DNA of 64,000 nt from Triglochin maritima (GCA_963682175.1 OY821789.1:8556001-8620000), one strand, 5' to 3'; positions 42,107 to 54,959 are shown, numbered from the stretch's first letter. Numbers and translations are program-made. The notes: generated by a model not told the origin, from the letters alone.

Positions 42107-44600
42107 CTATTTTCTCCTTTGTCTTCCATAAACAAGAACCTTATCTTTAGTCCGGTTAAGGTACTTCAGAATATTCTTGACCGCAATCCTATGATTAGGA
42201 CTTGCGTTGGATTTGTGACCTATTGTCACGTTTAAAGCATACGAGATATTGAGTCTTGTGCAAGTCATTGTGTACATGGTCCTTCCTTTTGCCGAAGCAT
42301 AAGGGATACCTTCATGTACTCCAAGTCTTTGTGTGATTGAGCACATTGAGACTTCTTGAGTTGCACACCTATACTCATACTTATTGGCATATTGTCCATA
42401 TCAGAATTGTTCACCCTGAACATTTCAAAGACCTTGTCAATGTATGCACGTTGACTGAAGCCAATGAGTCTACGGGATGTATCTCAATGTATCTCAATGT
42501 ATCTTGATTTTCAAGATAGGTTGAGCCTCATCCTTTTCTTTTCATTGAAATGCCGATTTCAATGAAATTTCTCGTTTGCTAATGCTAAGGTATATGATTG
42601 CTCATGAGCAATATGTCATCGACATATGAGATCAGAAGTACTACATGGCTCCCACTAACCTCCTTGTATATACAAGGTACTCCTTTACTTTGAATGAAGT
42701 GAATCTTCTTCACCTCTTCGTCAAAGCGTTTGTTCCAACTCCTCGATGCTTGTTTCAATCCACAAATGGATTCTCGAAACTTGCATTTCTTCTCGCTATT
42801 ATTTGGATCATCAAAACCTTGAGGTTGTACCATGTACATATCCTCCTCCAAGTTCCTGTTTAAGGAACGCCATTTTGATATCCATCTTCCATATCCCACA
42901 ATTGTGAAATGCGGTAATAGTGAGCATAATCCGAATAGATTTTAATATGACAACTTCTCAACAATTTCATCAAAGTCAATTTCTTGAATTTGAGTATAAC
43001 TTTTGCTACAAGCCTTGCTTTGTAGGTTGTCAAGTTACTATCCATGTCCATCTTCCTCCTAAAAGTTCATTTATACTAAATGACATTTTCTCTTGAGGAA
43101 GGCAAATCAAGTTATACACTCAATTATCATACATGGATTCTATTTCGGATTTTATGGCCTTGAGCCATAGTTTGGAGTCTTTTCTATTGCTTCTCGGAAG
43201 GTCGAGGGATCTTTGGTATCTAGTACCATGATCTCATGAAGTCCCACATACTTATTGGGTTTCTTCCTTTCCCTCATTGACCTTCTTAGTTCTTTTGGTT
43301 CTTCTTGTGTCTCTCGAACTTATTCCACAATTTCTTGAGGAATAGGTTCATGTTCGACTCTCGAACGCACACTAGGTGAGGATGATTGAGATTCTCTCAC
43401 AATTTCTTGTAAGGATCTCTCGCTCATGCTCCCACTAACCAAATGAATCTCGGCTGGGCCTTCATGATCTCGAATGCAATATTCACATCATGATCTTGTA
43501 GAGTATCTTGAGTTTTCTCAAGCTCAACTCTACTCCCACTACTTTTCTCTCTTTTCCAGAAATTCCAGAAAAACATATCTCTCTCTACAATCTTTCGATT
43601 GGAGGTGATATATCAAAAGTAGTATCCTCTTGTCATACGAGGATAACCTATAAAGAAGCACTTAATCCGTTTTTTGGTTGAAGTTTGGTCGACATCAATT
43701 TCTCGACGTAGACCTCACAACCCCAAATCTTGAGAAAGTTGAGCTTATGTGTCTTTCAACTCCATAGCTCATAAACCATTTTCTCAACGGATTTGGATGA
43801 AACATTATTTAGTGAGTTTGTCATTATTTGTAGTGCATAATTCCAAAAGTAAATCGGCAATTTAAATTGACTCATTATTGATCGAACCATGTCGAGCAAT
43901 ATCCTATTCCTACTTTAGGAATGAGTCAAATTAGGTATCCTAAGCACTCACCCCTACGAACCTTTCATAGAGACTCGATATTCTTGTTGAGTCGGTTCAC
44001 TACTTCATCCTCGAATTCCTTGAACTTGTCAAAGAATTCACTTTTGCTTCCCATTAGACAAATATAGCCATAATGACTATAGTTGTCTGTGAACAAAATG
44101 AAGTACCTTAAACCGTCTCTTGCACTTGTACTTATCGGACCACATCCATTAGAATGTATCATATCCAATTAGTTGTTCATTTTCGTTCCTTTCTTCTTGA
44201 AAAGTCTCTTGGTCATTTATTTGACCAATCCGATAGTGCTACAAGATTGTATCATTCACGTGAGTTATCTTAGTTTCTCTTTTGTTATTGTTTATTTGAG
44301 TTTGTTCATTATTTATTTCAAGCAAATAGAAATCATTCCATATGAATGTATTTGCATAGAAAATTCCATTCTTCGATATAGACAAGCAAGAATTAAAATA
44401 TTTATTAAAATTTATCCATATCTAAAACTTGATACAGAAATGTTCTTGCTAATCGAAGGCATATAACAAACATTCTTCAAAGCATAAATTTAAATCACTA
44501 GACTATTGAAGCTCCATAGAATCTTGTACAATCGCAGCGATGGTTGTACTATTTCCAATCTTCAATATCATCTCGTTCTCCACGAGTTCCTTCCTATCCT
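42107..44600 (-). pseudogene. Copia pol relic: integrase, reverse transcriptase and RNase H fragments
   Basis: Minus strand, in order. Near 44168-43965 lies an integrase core fragment, MDMIHSNGCGP (Asn where the family has the catalytic Asp of the TDVCGP motif) and FTDNYSHYGY. Near 43051-42860 and 42899-42585 lie reverse-transcriptase pieces (TTYKARLVAK, SICGLKQASRSW, LISYVDDILLM with YVDD intact). Near 42346-42107 lies an RNase H-proximal piece (TMYTMTCTRLNISYAL, AVKNILKYLNRTKD). Many frameshifts and stops separate them and large parts of integrase are not readable. It cannot encode a working polyprotein, although the LTRs are nearly identical. Confidence 0.85.
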
Positions 44601-45572
44601 TCAATAGCTGCACATCAAAATTATGTGAGCACAAGATCCGGTAACCATTACCAAATCAAGGACAGAGGTGATTAAATTTATCTCAATAACAAACATACCT
44701 ATGGCGCTTCTCGGGCGCCTACGTTCAATCATCCCATTTTCAAGGTCTTCCTTGTACTTGGGGCAATTCGGTCGGATGTGTCCCTTTTCACCGCAGTGAA
44801 AGCGCTCCGTGTTGGGAGTTGGAGATTTGAAAGATTTCCCCCTTGAGGCACTCCCATGAGTACCTCCTACTCCCTTGCTCTTGATTGACGTATCTTTGGT
44901 AAATTTGCCTTTACCTTTGTTGATCTTTTTGCTCTTCTTATGGATAGCAAGGACCTGATGGTCTCTACTCTTGCCCATATCAACTTCAGCCGTTTTGAGA
45001 GTGGTGTGAAGCTCCTCAAGACTCACCCCTTTTTCACGCACATGATAGTGCATCACAAAATCCTTAAAGGACGGGGCTAGAAAGCCAAGAATTAGATCTT
45101 CGGCAATGTCCACTGGCATTGGAGAAGAGAGCTTCGACAACTTCTCAAGGTATCCTTGCATCGTGAGAAAATGCATGGATACCGATGTTCCCTCCGCCAT
45201 ATGGCACCTTGTGAGTGCGATGGTGGTCTTATAGCGCTCCTTTCGGGCACTATCCATGAACATCTTCGTTAGAGCCTCCATGGTCTTCTTGGGTTTTGAA
45301 TCCAAGTATTTCGCTTGAAGCGAGTCACCCATGTATGCTAGTATAAGACCGTGAACTTGGTTCTCTTGGTCTTCCCACTTGGCCATCGCCTCTTTCTTTT
45401 TATCGGTTGCCTTCTCATTTAATTTTGGGATTTCACCATCCAAAATATGAGATAGTTTTTCAAACCTCAACACGATATTAAGATTGAGTTGCCATTTCAT
45501 GAAGTTTGAGCCATCATTTTGCAAAGGGTTCTTTTCGATCATAGATCGCACAATTGGTTGGATATTTGACAT
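44601..45572 (-). CDS. Copia Gag with defective zinc knuckle, joined to a protease stub
   Basis: A 323-codon frame from ATG 45572 (MSNIQPIVRSMIEKNPLQND; the frame is open further upstream to 45668). It shows a Gag fold region (MKWQLNLNIVLRFEKLSHIL, LDSKPKKTMEALTKMF) and a basic stretch (HKKSKKINKGKGKF). The knuckle reads RFHCGEKGHIRPNCP: C-x2-C-x4-H-x4-C with Arg replacing the first Cys, a single-base change. The frame continues into a protease-like piece, VMVTGSCAHI, where the DTG active-site Asp is Val. Gag packages the element RNA in virus-like particles. This is the only long open frame of the element, so Gag could still be made, though RNA binding is doubtful. Confidence 0.8.
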   Translation of the reverse strand: MSNIQPIVRSMIEKNPLQNDGSNFMKWQLNLNIVLRFEKLSHILDGEIPKLNEKATDKKKEAMAKWEDQENQVHGLILAYMGDSLQAKYLDSKPKKTMEALTKMFMDSARKERYKTTIALTRCHMAEGTSVSMHFLTMQGYLEKLSKLSSPMPVDIAEDLILGFLAPSFKDFVMHYHVREKGVSLEELHTTLKTAEVDMGKSRDHQVLAIHKKSKKINKGKGKFTKDTSIKSKGVGGTHGSASRGKSFKSPTPNTERFHCGEKGHIRPNCPKYKEDLENGMIERRRPRSAIGMFVIEINLITSVLDLVMVTGSCAHIILMCSY

Positions 45573-45659
45573 TTCTACAAAATAAATTATATAGGTTTTA
45601 ATGCCAATTTTATGTTTCAATACATACATACATATATATATATATCGAATATGATGTAA

Positions 45660-47070
45660 ATACTGCAAATAAAATCTTGCCCGTAAATGCAGTAATCCAA
45701 GATCCCATCAATTGTAATATAGACTAGCTAAGGGCTATCGAATACATTACAACATCAAGGTAAGAAAAACATTTTCTAATCACAACCTTTTTGAATTTTA
45801 GCAACATTTAGCATCTTCAAACTTTTGTGACTCTTGTCGTTTTAATTATGAGGGAATACGACCTATCCTCGCAAGAAAAACTTTTTCCCAAAACCGAGCG
45901 AGGGCTCTAGGTAATGTTAAGAAAACTTATTTTCATTTGATACGAGATACGTTTATCTATTGTATTCACAACTAAACATACTTGGGGTTCACTAGGGTGA
46001 AACACACCTCATACATTTAATTGTGGCACAACAACAGACAACCTTTATATCTCCCACTATTCCCAAAGATAGAGGGAGCTATCTCCCGCTAAGGGCGAGC
46101 AGAGTATCCCTCGATCAATGGCTGCTAGTGGATGAAATAAGAAGGAAAAATTAATCTTAATTTTTTGTTGGACAATTTCATTTATCAACATGTGATTTTG
46201 AATTTTAGTTTATCATGCATATTAAAATTTATACACATCCTAACATTCACCATTCATCACATGCATAGCAGAAATTATAAAAACAGAAATTAAACATTCA
46301 CACAATCCACATCGTGTGAGTTTATATGTTCCCTTCGATCCTTGATCCTCGATCCCCGATCCTCGATCCTCGATCGATGCGCTACAGCGGCGACTACCTC
46401 TTGCACCGGAGATGTAGATTTTACAGAAAATAAACATGCTCCTCACATTCGATAAAAAACCGACTAGTGCAAGTCCTATGTAAAAACCTCTCACATGCAA
46501 ATGCAATTCTAAAGATAGAAAATAGAGAATATGGCTTTTACATACATAAGCCCCTGTATAATAATAATTACATACATTTGTAGTGTCTGATTTGGAACAT
46601 ATAAACTCACAATCCTGCAAAGCAACTCAAGCATCCATGCACGCAATTGCTATAAACTACAGAATCTAATTTATCAATCATCTAGAATTCTCAACAATTC
46701 TTTGAAAAATATTTTGAAATCCATTAAAAACATTTTTCATACATCCATAGTTCACAAATTAATTATGAACCGCTGTTCATCCAATTTCCAATGGAAAGAT
46801 GAATTGCAGTTTTTCGGTTTTGTTGATTCTCTTACAAAATAATCGTTTATACTTAAAACGAAATTATTGTAAGTTAGACTTATGTCTAAATCATAATTCT
46901 AATAATTATATGTCATGTTTTAAACATTCAAAATATTTAAAACGAATTATTATAAAGAATTATTTCAACAAACATTTAAAGACCGAAAAACCGGTAAAAC
47001 GAATTGTTTAAATCCTAGATGGTAAACTAGATTTGTTTACAGCCATAAATCATGAGAAAATTGAACCCTA
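45660..47070 (-). other. Long untranslated leader of the copia element
   Basis: Between the primer-binding site and Gag lies about 1.4 kb without coding potential. It contains a gatcctcgatcc microsatellite-like repeat (46335-46378) and a TA repeat near 45631-45645. Confidence 0.5.
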
Positions 47071-47084
47071 AGCTCTGATACCAC
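47071..47084 (-). promoter_or_regulatory. Primer-binding site complementary to initiator Met-tRNA
   Basis: Minus strand GTGGTATCAGAGCT directly follows the 5' LTR; TGGTATCAGAGC is the standard copia site for the tRNA-iMet 3' end. It fixes the orientation of the element. Confidence 0.9.
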
Positions 47085-49044
47085 TGTAGGATTTCATGTT
47101 TAATTATACATATATATTTTTCGAATTTTTATGTATAATAAGGATCAATTTTCAATTTTCTAGAATTTATTGCATGCATCGGTTTGTTTTAACAAACTAG
47201 TTTCAAAAACTCTATTAAAACAAATATGAAGGAGCTCCGAAATTCATACCTAGAAGTTCTCTAAAACTTCTCGAAGATTCGGAGACGGTTGGGATGCTCC
47301 TCGCTGCGCCGGATGCCTCCGAGTATTCACCAAACTCTAAACAAGATCGGAGAGAGGGAAGCTAGTCTCTCAATCTCCGATTGGGTTTAGAATCTAATTA
47401 CTAACCCCTCTTTAGTTCCCTTTAGAAGATGACCTCTGAAGAACTAAAACTAAACTTAAGAATTAAGGAATTTTCGTGGAGAATTATGGAGAGAGAATTT
47501 TGCTCAAGAAAATAATGAATTAAATTAAGGAGGTAATGAGATAACCTTGTATTTATAGGTTATCTCCAAATTACCTATTCATGTGCAACCTCTTGCCCAT
47601 GATCCCATGCAAAATTCCATCTAACCATCCATTATTTATTAATAAATAATATTAACCACGAATTAAATCAATTATGGACCAATTCCATGCATGATCTAAT
47701 TAATTCTTAAATTAATTCTGCAGAAAACCGTCTGGATCGGTCGACCGGTTACTGTTCATCGGTCGACCGGTACTGTTCATCATGGACCGGTACTGTTCAT
47801 CGGTCGACCGGTTACTGTTCATCGGTCGACCGGGTACTGTTCATCGGTTGACCAGTACTATTCATCGGTTGACTTTTGCACAGTACTGCAGACTGGTCAA
47901 ATTTTGGTTTAACCCCTACAAAATTTGACATTTCGGGATTAGTAGTAAATTCACAACTTATGTAACATATTATCCTATGTAATGTCAACTCATTACACCC
48001 CATAATATTTACATCACATATGAATTTAATTTAGATTCTAATTATGTTATTAATCACAACATAATCTTGATTTTGTTTGTTCACCCCATGTGTCATATTT
48101 TCTACATGAAACCCGACACATCCTTATGAACTCAAAATCCCCATTTCTTGTTTCCCAGTTTTGTGGTGTGACCTATGGGAGGATCTAGACTAAGTTGGCA
48201 GTGATATTAAGAGCTCAATATCACAAGCTATAAGCGGTATCTAGCTACACATTATAGCTCCCAATTAGTTAGATGTCTTAATTCCACTTGAACCAAAACC
48301 CGATCCATTTAGTGATGGAGTGCACCACTTGTGTCCGTCCCTTGCCTCATGATATTAAGAATACACACAAGGTAGTATTGTGTCATCTTTGTATTAGTAT
48401 TCATTTCTTGATCTCTTTAAGCTAGTTATAAATATGTGACTTAACTCAAATCACATTGTGCACATTATAACTTTGCTTTATCAAGGGGCCCACTAATATC
48501 ATCACTCAATTAAGAGGGGCAATGATAATCTTTTGACTAACTATCTTCTCCAACGAAAGTTGTACTTAACCAACCAATGCCTTTACACTACACTGATCGA
48601 TAGTTCAATACACTGATCTAATTAAGTATTCCTTAAGTGATTAGATATAAGTCTCATATCAAAGGACCAAAGACACAGTAAAATATTAATGACACAGAAA
48701 CACATTTCTATAATATTTTACTTATTAGGTCTATTCAGTATACAAAAGTAATATTTTCCTCTTTTGCATACCCATGTCGTCACTCACTTGTAGAGCTACA
48801 ATGATCTATGACCAACACGACAATCTTAACTCGGTAATTAATGTCCCATGTTAATTACCATGATTGCGAATATCTTTTGTTTTATGTAAACCAATATCTT
48901 TTAGAGCTCTACGGTTAAGGACCAAGAGCCTCTTCCTTAACGCTTCTAAAAGACGAATAACATAAACAAGGAACAAAATGATTTCTCATTCAATTCATAA
49001 TAATTGGCATTTAAAAGTAAAACTTTTAGAACACATTCCCTTCA
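47085..49044 (-). repeat. 5' LTR of the copia element (right copy)
   Basis: 1960 bp. TATAAATA on the minus strand at 47557-47550 is the likely promoter; U3 is the right part, the transcript runs leftward. Confidence 0.95.
47738..47874. repeat. Tandem cggtcgaccggtactgttcat array in the right copia LTR
   Basis: Identical to 40439-40575; located upstream of the active 5' LTR promoter, the position expected of an enhancer. Confidence 0.95.
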
Positions 49045-49119
49045 ATAACATCCCGTCTTTACCAAGGTCCGCTAGAGAGGAGAAGAGAATGTGCTAGGGT
49101 TTGCCCCCAAAGACCACAA

Positions 49120-49265
49120 TTTGAAACAACAACAAAGCCTTTAGTCCCAATTCCCAAACTAGTTGGGGTAGGCTAGAAATGAACTCAAAAGAATCATGGT
49201 TCAGGCACGTGAATAACCTTCTTCCAAGCACTTCTATCCAACGCAAAATCCCTGGAAATATTCCA
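49120..49265 (-). mobile_element. SINE-like repeat, inverted copy
   Basis: Reverse strand reads ggatagaagtgcttggaaga, attcacgtgcctgaacc, ctagcctaccccaactagtt and ends aaggctttgttgttgttt. Same family as 38665-38790, opposite orientation. Confidence 0.55.
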
Positions 49266-49890
49266 AAAGATCACAATTTGAACTTTCTCACTTATTAGAG
49301 TGCCTTGGTGTTTGTGTTCTTTACTGGCCTGCACCCTTAATTGTCTAAAGAGAATCTCAGCTGGCCGTTTGGTTCAATTTTGACGACTTCTAACTCATAG
49401 ATTCTAAAATGAAGATTTGCAAAAAATTATGTATGCCATTGTAGTACTTCTTGGTTAAACTTCATATCTTAAGTGCATTTTAGATTGTGGAAGACTGGAA
49501 GAGTTAATTGTGATTTTGCTCATTGTCCAATGCTTGGACATGCATCTGTCTGACACTTCAGTAATTTTTGTTTGTAGGCTGGATTGTTTGTATATGATAT
49601 TTTCTGGGTCTTCTTTACACCTGTTATGGTTAGCGTGGCAAAGTCTTTTGATGCCCCCATAAAGGTGAGTTTACTCTTATAGTTTTGGATCTTATATTTT
49701 CATGTTTTGTAATTATCTCATAAAAGGAAATATCTTCTGTAATATGGTCTACAAGCTTGGCAATTATTTGCTTGATCTTGTCTTTCCCCCTTCTAAAATA
49801 CTGATATTGCTACTTTGCAGCTCTTGTTTCCAACTTCTAATTCTTCCCGACCCTTTTCCATGCTTGGTCTAGGGGATATTGTAATTCCGG

Positions 49891-51930
49891 GTAAGGTCAT
49901 CAAATTTTCAATTGATTATTTCGGAAGCCTTTTGTTCATACTTCATAGTTCCCTCTATTATCATGCTACCTTTCTAAAACTTATATCAATATATCATCTT
50001 CTGGCACTCAACACCTATACATTCAAAGCTGTCTAAATAGGTGTGAGGAAGTTAAATATTAATAACGTTATGAACCATGTTTGATCACAAACCTTTCAAG
50101 TAGGATTTTTTTATATATTAGTGGGTCAAATTCCCAGGAAATCTCTTTGGATAAGAGTATTGTTGTGTTCTGACTTTGAATGAGAATTTTTGATCTGGCT
50201 CAGTTTGTAATCTAGTTGCTTATAATGTCTGTGGTCTGGATTCCTGTTGGCATAAAAACAAAAGGCCCACATAAACATTTCCCAAAGACTAAAATATTCA
50301 CACAAGCGTGGTGATTGTGCGATGCCTTCAATTTTGTTTCGTCTGGAACAATTTTGTAGATAAAAGGTGAGTAATTGTATTTTGGTGGGATATTTAAAGA
50401 AAATAGCTCACAAGATGAAGGAAAAAATCAGAAAGAAGAGTAGCCTTTGTCTTCTTTTCCATTCTAGAAACCAGAAAAAAACGAGGATCAAATGATGAGA
50501 TTGACTACTGCAATTATAAAACATTCTAATTTATGTAATGTATTATAAAAGATTCTAATTGCTAACTCATGCAATTATAAAATATTCTAAGTTTTGTAAT
50601 GTGTTAGATACACTTCAAGTTATTTAAATGAGATTTTGCATTGTTTTTCCCTCAGATTTTTTTGTTCTTATTTTTTTTAGTTTCATTAGAATTTTGGCTA
50701 TTTTAGGGAGAAAAACTTCATTTGATGGTGGGAGGTTGGTGGTGGGAAGTGTGGTGTGGTGGATGAGGATGCGGAGATGTTTAAATGTAACATTTTCATT
50801 TATGAATTTAGTTTGGTATGATGAAGGCATTTAAGGTAGAAAAAGAATTAAAAGAAATCAAATTGTATAAGAAACTGCAAGTATTTTTAATGCGTTCGTC
50901 TCAATGAAAAGTGAAATGCTATTTACGGATTTACCGAAGCACAAGGTCGTTAGTCAAATTTGGTGAAGAAAGCAAAAACTAATTTTCTGCAGAAAAATTA
51001 CCTGATATTAGGGGAATGAGAGGAGAATGATTAAAAGCTACAATATTATAAATCCAAAAATAGACGTTCGGTTCAATGTTTCCTCCATCAGACAATCTTT
51101 AACCATGACGGGGGGGTGGGGGGATGATCTCATATCATAAACAATGTTTACGTTGCTCTAAAAAAAGAAGGTTCACACTTCACATCCCCTCCATGATTCA
51201 TGCATTGCAGGATGCCTAACCATAAGCGTGTATTTAAGGTCTCTTCATCTTTGACATTGTTGTTAAAACTTAACCCTCCACTAAACCCTAAAGTTGTCAA
51301 TTTTTCTCTTTCCAACAAACACGGTATATTTGTCCTAATAAAGTACCACTCGCCACATGAACTTTGTTTCATACCTTTTCACCAAACTCTATGGCATGAA
51401 AAGAAAACATGTATTATTTTCAACGTATGATGTTATGATAGGAATGAAGTTACCCTCGTTCGTCTAGAAGGAAAAGTTGGTTCAAGTAGATATATTTTTG
51501 TGATACGAAAATTTCTCAAATATATATACAAATTGTAGCACTAAATAACAGTTTTGCAATAAATAAAAACTATACCAGTTAAATAGAGATATTTGTGGTC
51601 CACCAATAACTTTGTATCACTCTGTCGACACGTACCTACTTATAAATTTGTTGTCTTCAAAGTGGGAATATGAGCATGTGAGGTCACATGCTAGTTTGAA
51701 TGTTTCTCTACGTTGGTCGCTGAGCTTAGAAAAGTTTAGGCTCGGTTGAAACCTTGGTGGGTTATACGAGTATACTTTTAGGGAATTACTAAATGTCATC
51801 CGCAAATTACTTAAATTGTCCGCGTCAATTACCATTTTTTCATTCACTTTGCATTTAATTCTCATTTTTTCCATTCTTAAAAGAATTTTCCTCTCTCAAT
51901 TACCTTCACTCTACCAGTACCAACACCAAG
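49891..51930. other. Spacer after the SPP fragment
   Basis: No further SPP exon and no other gene recognised. Short G-run at about 51110-51122. Confidence 0.4.
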
Positions 51931-51933
51931 AAA

Positions 51934-54650
51934 ATGTCTGATGAACCGTATGAATCCGACACGGTAAGTCAAAAAAACAAAAATTTCGGTCGGAGCGTCT
52001 ACAAAAAACGCCCCCTATGGGTGGGCCATCCCAGCAAGACGCTTAATTTTTTTATATTTTTTTTCAATTTATACAGCGTGTTATTTTAAATTATTTCAGA
52101 TTCCGTTGCTAGATTTTGGTGGTGATAGAGTGGATTACAATGAGTTTTTTGTAAGTCAGGAAATATTTCCAGCATGCGATGACATTATAAAATGAGCGAA
52201 ACAGGTTGCCATCGGAATCGACTTTTTTATTGGTATCCTCCTATAAACCACAACGAGATGGTCAGACATATTGTTATCTGAGATGCGATCGCAGAAAGAA
52301 AATGAAAACCCGGGATATGGATACCGTAGTACGGAAGAACACGAAAATGAAGGGTTGCGAATGTCATTTTTGATAAAGTGGTCAAACTAATGGAGCATGA
52401 TGGATGGTTCGTAGTGACTGATAGTTCAAATAGTCAGCATAACCACAACCTTGCTGTTTATCGAGAGGATCACTGACAAATTTACGGTCTTAGTCCCGGG
52501 GTTAAGAGAATTGTTCGTGATATGACTGATGCACAAACGAAACTGCGTAACATCTTGTTAGTCGTAAATGAGAAATTCCCGGAGGACATCAGAGACAAAT
52601 TTATAACTTTAGAGATTACATGAGGATGGTGAACTCTTAAGGCAGGAACCCCACTCAGTAGTTTTTGCATCATGTTGTGCAGTATCGGTACTTGCATTGG
52701 ATTACGGCCGATGAAGAAACTAATGTTGTCACTCACGCATTCTTGGCACATCCGACGTCAGTTAAGATGTTACGTACATACCCTTCGGTAATTTGCATGG
52801 ATTCGACGTACAAAACGAACAAGTACAAGATGTCTTTGTTTGAGATGGTTGGGTTGACACCAACAAACATGAACTTCCTTATCGGTTATGCAATTATGAA
52901 AGATGAGACCGAGCATAGTTACCAGTGAGTATTGGAGAAGTTAAAAACTTTATTATGCAGTACTGTCAGCCCTACCACAATCATAACGGATCAGGAGTTA
53001 GGCCTTATGCGACCAGTGAGAGAGTTATTTCCTCTGTTCATTTACTATGCACGTGACATATTAGCAAGGACGTATACAATTACGCATACAACTCATTCCG
53101 CAAGAACAAGCAGTTAGCAGAGAATTTTAAGTGTGGGACGTGGAGGAAAGTCATGCTTTCTACTTTAGAGAAAGAGTATAATAAAACAACATTTGCTTTG
53201 AAAGATGCGTATATGTGTTGACCGGCTATCATGAACTATGTGAACGGGACGTGGTTAGTGGATAAAGAACAGTTTGTGTTGAATTGGTCAAAAAAAGTCC
53301 TTTACTTCGGCAACACTACGAACTGTAGTGTCGAAAACACTCAGTCGGCTCTGAAAGATTGTATCACTTCATCAACTGGAACTCTGGACACTATTTTCGA
53401 CCACGTCAACGCGGCTATTGAAATGCATCTTACGAATATCCAAAACTTTTTGAGGATTTGAGGCGTCGACATGGCACAATGTTTGATGGGATTCTATTTC
53501 AGGATCTAAATGGTCGAACTTCCAATTATTGCTTGAAATTATTGTGTCAGGAGCAGAAGAGAATGAGAGAGTTAAATGATCAAGTTGGAACTTGATGTGG
53601 ATGCATTTTTTGACTTCCCATGAGACTCCTTGTGCATATATCATCCATCGTTGTATTCAGTCAGGTGAAATGATTTATGTAGACCAGATTCATCCATTCT
53701 GGAGAACACTTGTCATTGGAGACGGACTGAACATCTCAGAGTTTGTGGATCAGTCATCACAAGACGTCTAGCATTTTTGGAACCTCGTTGACGAGATTTC
53801 TAGCAGCGACCCTGCAGTAATTTGTTGTGTCTCTCGTCTTATACATGTGCAACTACACCCCGATCAGTCAAACTATGTTGAGCCCGCAGAAAAATACTAT
53901 GGTTCGAGGTCGACCAAGGGGATCATCAACACAACGAGACCCGAACGGCTTTGAGTATGCTGAACGAGGTCGTGGTCGTGATAGTAATTGGAACAGGGGT
54001 CGTGGTTGATCTTCTAGTTAGTCTCGATCGTCCGTAAACATGACGACATGATCTGGTATGACGACATGTTCGCTACTGTTATTGTTATTGTTATTCTCTA
54101 ACTTCCAGTTATTATATATAACTTTGCTATTTTTTCGTACTGTAGTGTCTGGACGGAGGACGTAGATAATTTTTCATACTTGGATAAAGTTCAAGGAATC
54201 ATCTTACCATTTTTGGACCGGTGGAATAATGTACGTGCGGATGTAAACTGTGGATTTCGATGTTGCAGATGCTTTCCATGATGGTGAAGAGAATTGGTTA
54301 TATGCACGTCGTGTGATTTCTAATGAGAAAGCGACGCATCCCATTTATGAGATCAGGCTCGTCGGTCAATTCATTGGGTCGGAGGATATTGTGGCGAGGA
54401 TCACTATAAGGAGATTATTTGCGACTTGTTCTCGATTGTCAACTTTTACAAGTGTGCAGTTATGTGCTTCGGAGTTGGAGATAATGGTTCATTGTACCAG
54501 TGTATTACAGTGCTATCTTGGGAAAGTCTGTCTACCATGACAAAGTCATGCAGAGAGTTGACCATTGCTCATTTAAGGAGTTACAAACATTTCATTCACT
54601 TAGAATTATTTGAGGGATTCCCAGTACCCTCTATAACGACCTTGTAGTTT
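51934..54650 (+). pseudogene. Second MULE transposase relic with OTU-like C-terminus
   Basis: A start-like MSDEPYESDT with GT donor (51934-51963) precedes IPLLDFGGDRVDYNEFF, where a TGG codon appears to have become TGA near 52193. Then come DGWFVVTDSSNSQHNHNL, TDAQTKLRNILL, the DDE core pieces VICMDSTYKTNKYKM (first Asp) and TIITDQELGLMRPV (second Asp), and CSVENTQSALKD near the expected Glu region. Near 54235-54340 ADVNCGFRC (OTU proteases have DGNCGFR) is followed after a frame change by VADAFHDGEENWLYARR. OTU domains are deubiquitinase-type cysteine proteases, fused to some plant MULE transposases. Many stops and frameshifts: dead. Confidence 0.75.
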
Positions 54651-54959
54651 CAAATTCGTAATCAGAGTGTTGTTGGATGGCACCTGCAGTACAAGTGAGG
54701 GCCTATTGGGAGCAGTTATGTAGTAGATATTGATCGTAACGTGTAATTTGTAATGGATTTGTTAATTTATGTGATTTCTAATGTGTAATTTGTTCGCACA
54801 TAATATTGTGTTACTTTCTTTATCAGATTTCAAATTTCAAATGCGTTTATATATAGCAAGCAATGAAAAGATATTTGTCATAAATAATAAGAGTACAACA
54901 TATAAACAAATACAAATAATAGAGTAAATATGGTACAAGCCGACTACGACTACGTCTCA

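Larger units (their letters stand above)
39786..49044 (-). mobile_element. Full-length Ty1/copia element, 9.26 kb, very young but coding-defective
   Basis: Two 1960-base LTRs (39786-41745, 47085-49044) differ at only two sites that I could find (39810/47109 g/c and 41310/48609 g/t). Both LTRs start TGTAGG and end TTCA on the plus strand, and the element is flanked by the duplication ATAAC (39781-39785 and 49045-49049). The primer-binding site next to the right LTR and the purine tract next to the left LTR show minus-strand orientation. The interior has a readable Gag but a pol broken by frameshifts, stops and active-site changes. Confidence 0.95.
38533..49890 (+). pseudogene. Signal peptide peptidase (SPP) gene, partial: exon 1 and two catalytic exons only
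   Basis: SPP is an ER intramembrane aspartyl protease of the presenilin type. Exon 1 (38533-38572) encodes MRTHERLANLGLAG with a GT donor. Much further on, 49578-49664 encodes AGLFVYDIFWVFFTP and VMVSVAKSFDAPIK (first catalytic YD), and 49821-49890 encodes LLFPTSNSSRPFSMLG and LGDIVIPG (second catalytic GxGD). Splice sites AG/GT are intact at all of them. Exons for the first membrane helices (LTLAPLVV through the region before AGLF) and for the C-terminal PAL region were not found in 38573-49577 or after 49890, so the locus looks like a partial or internally deleted copy. A young copia element separates exon 1 from the rest. Confidence 0.75.
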
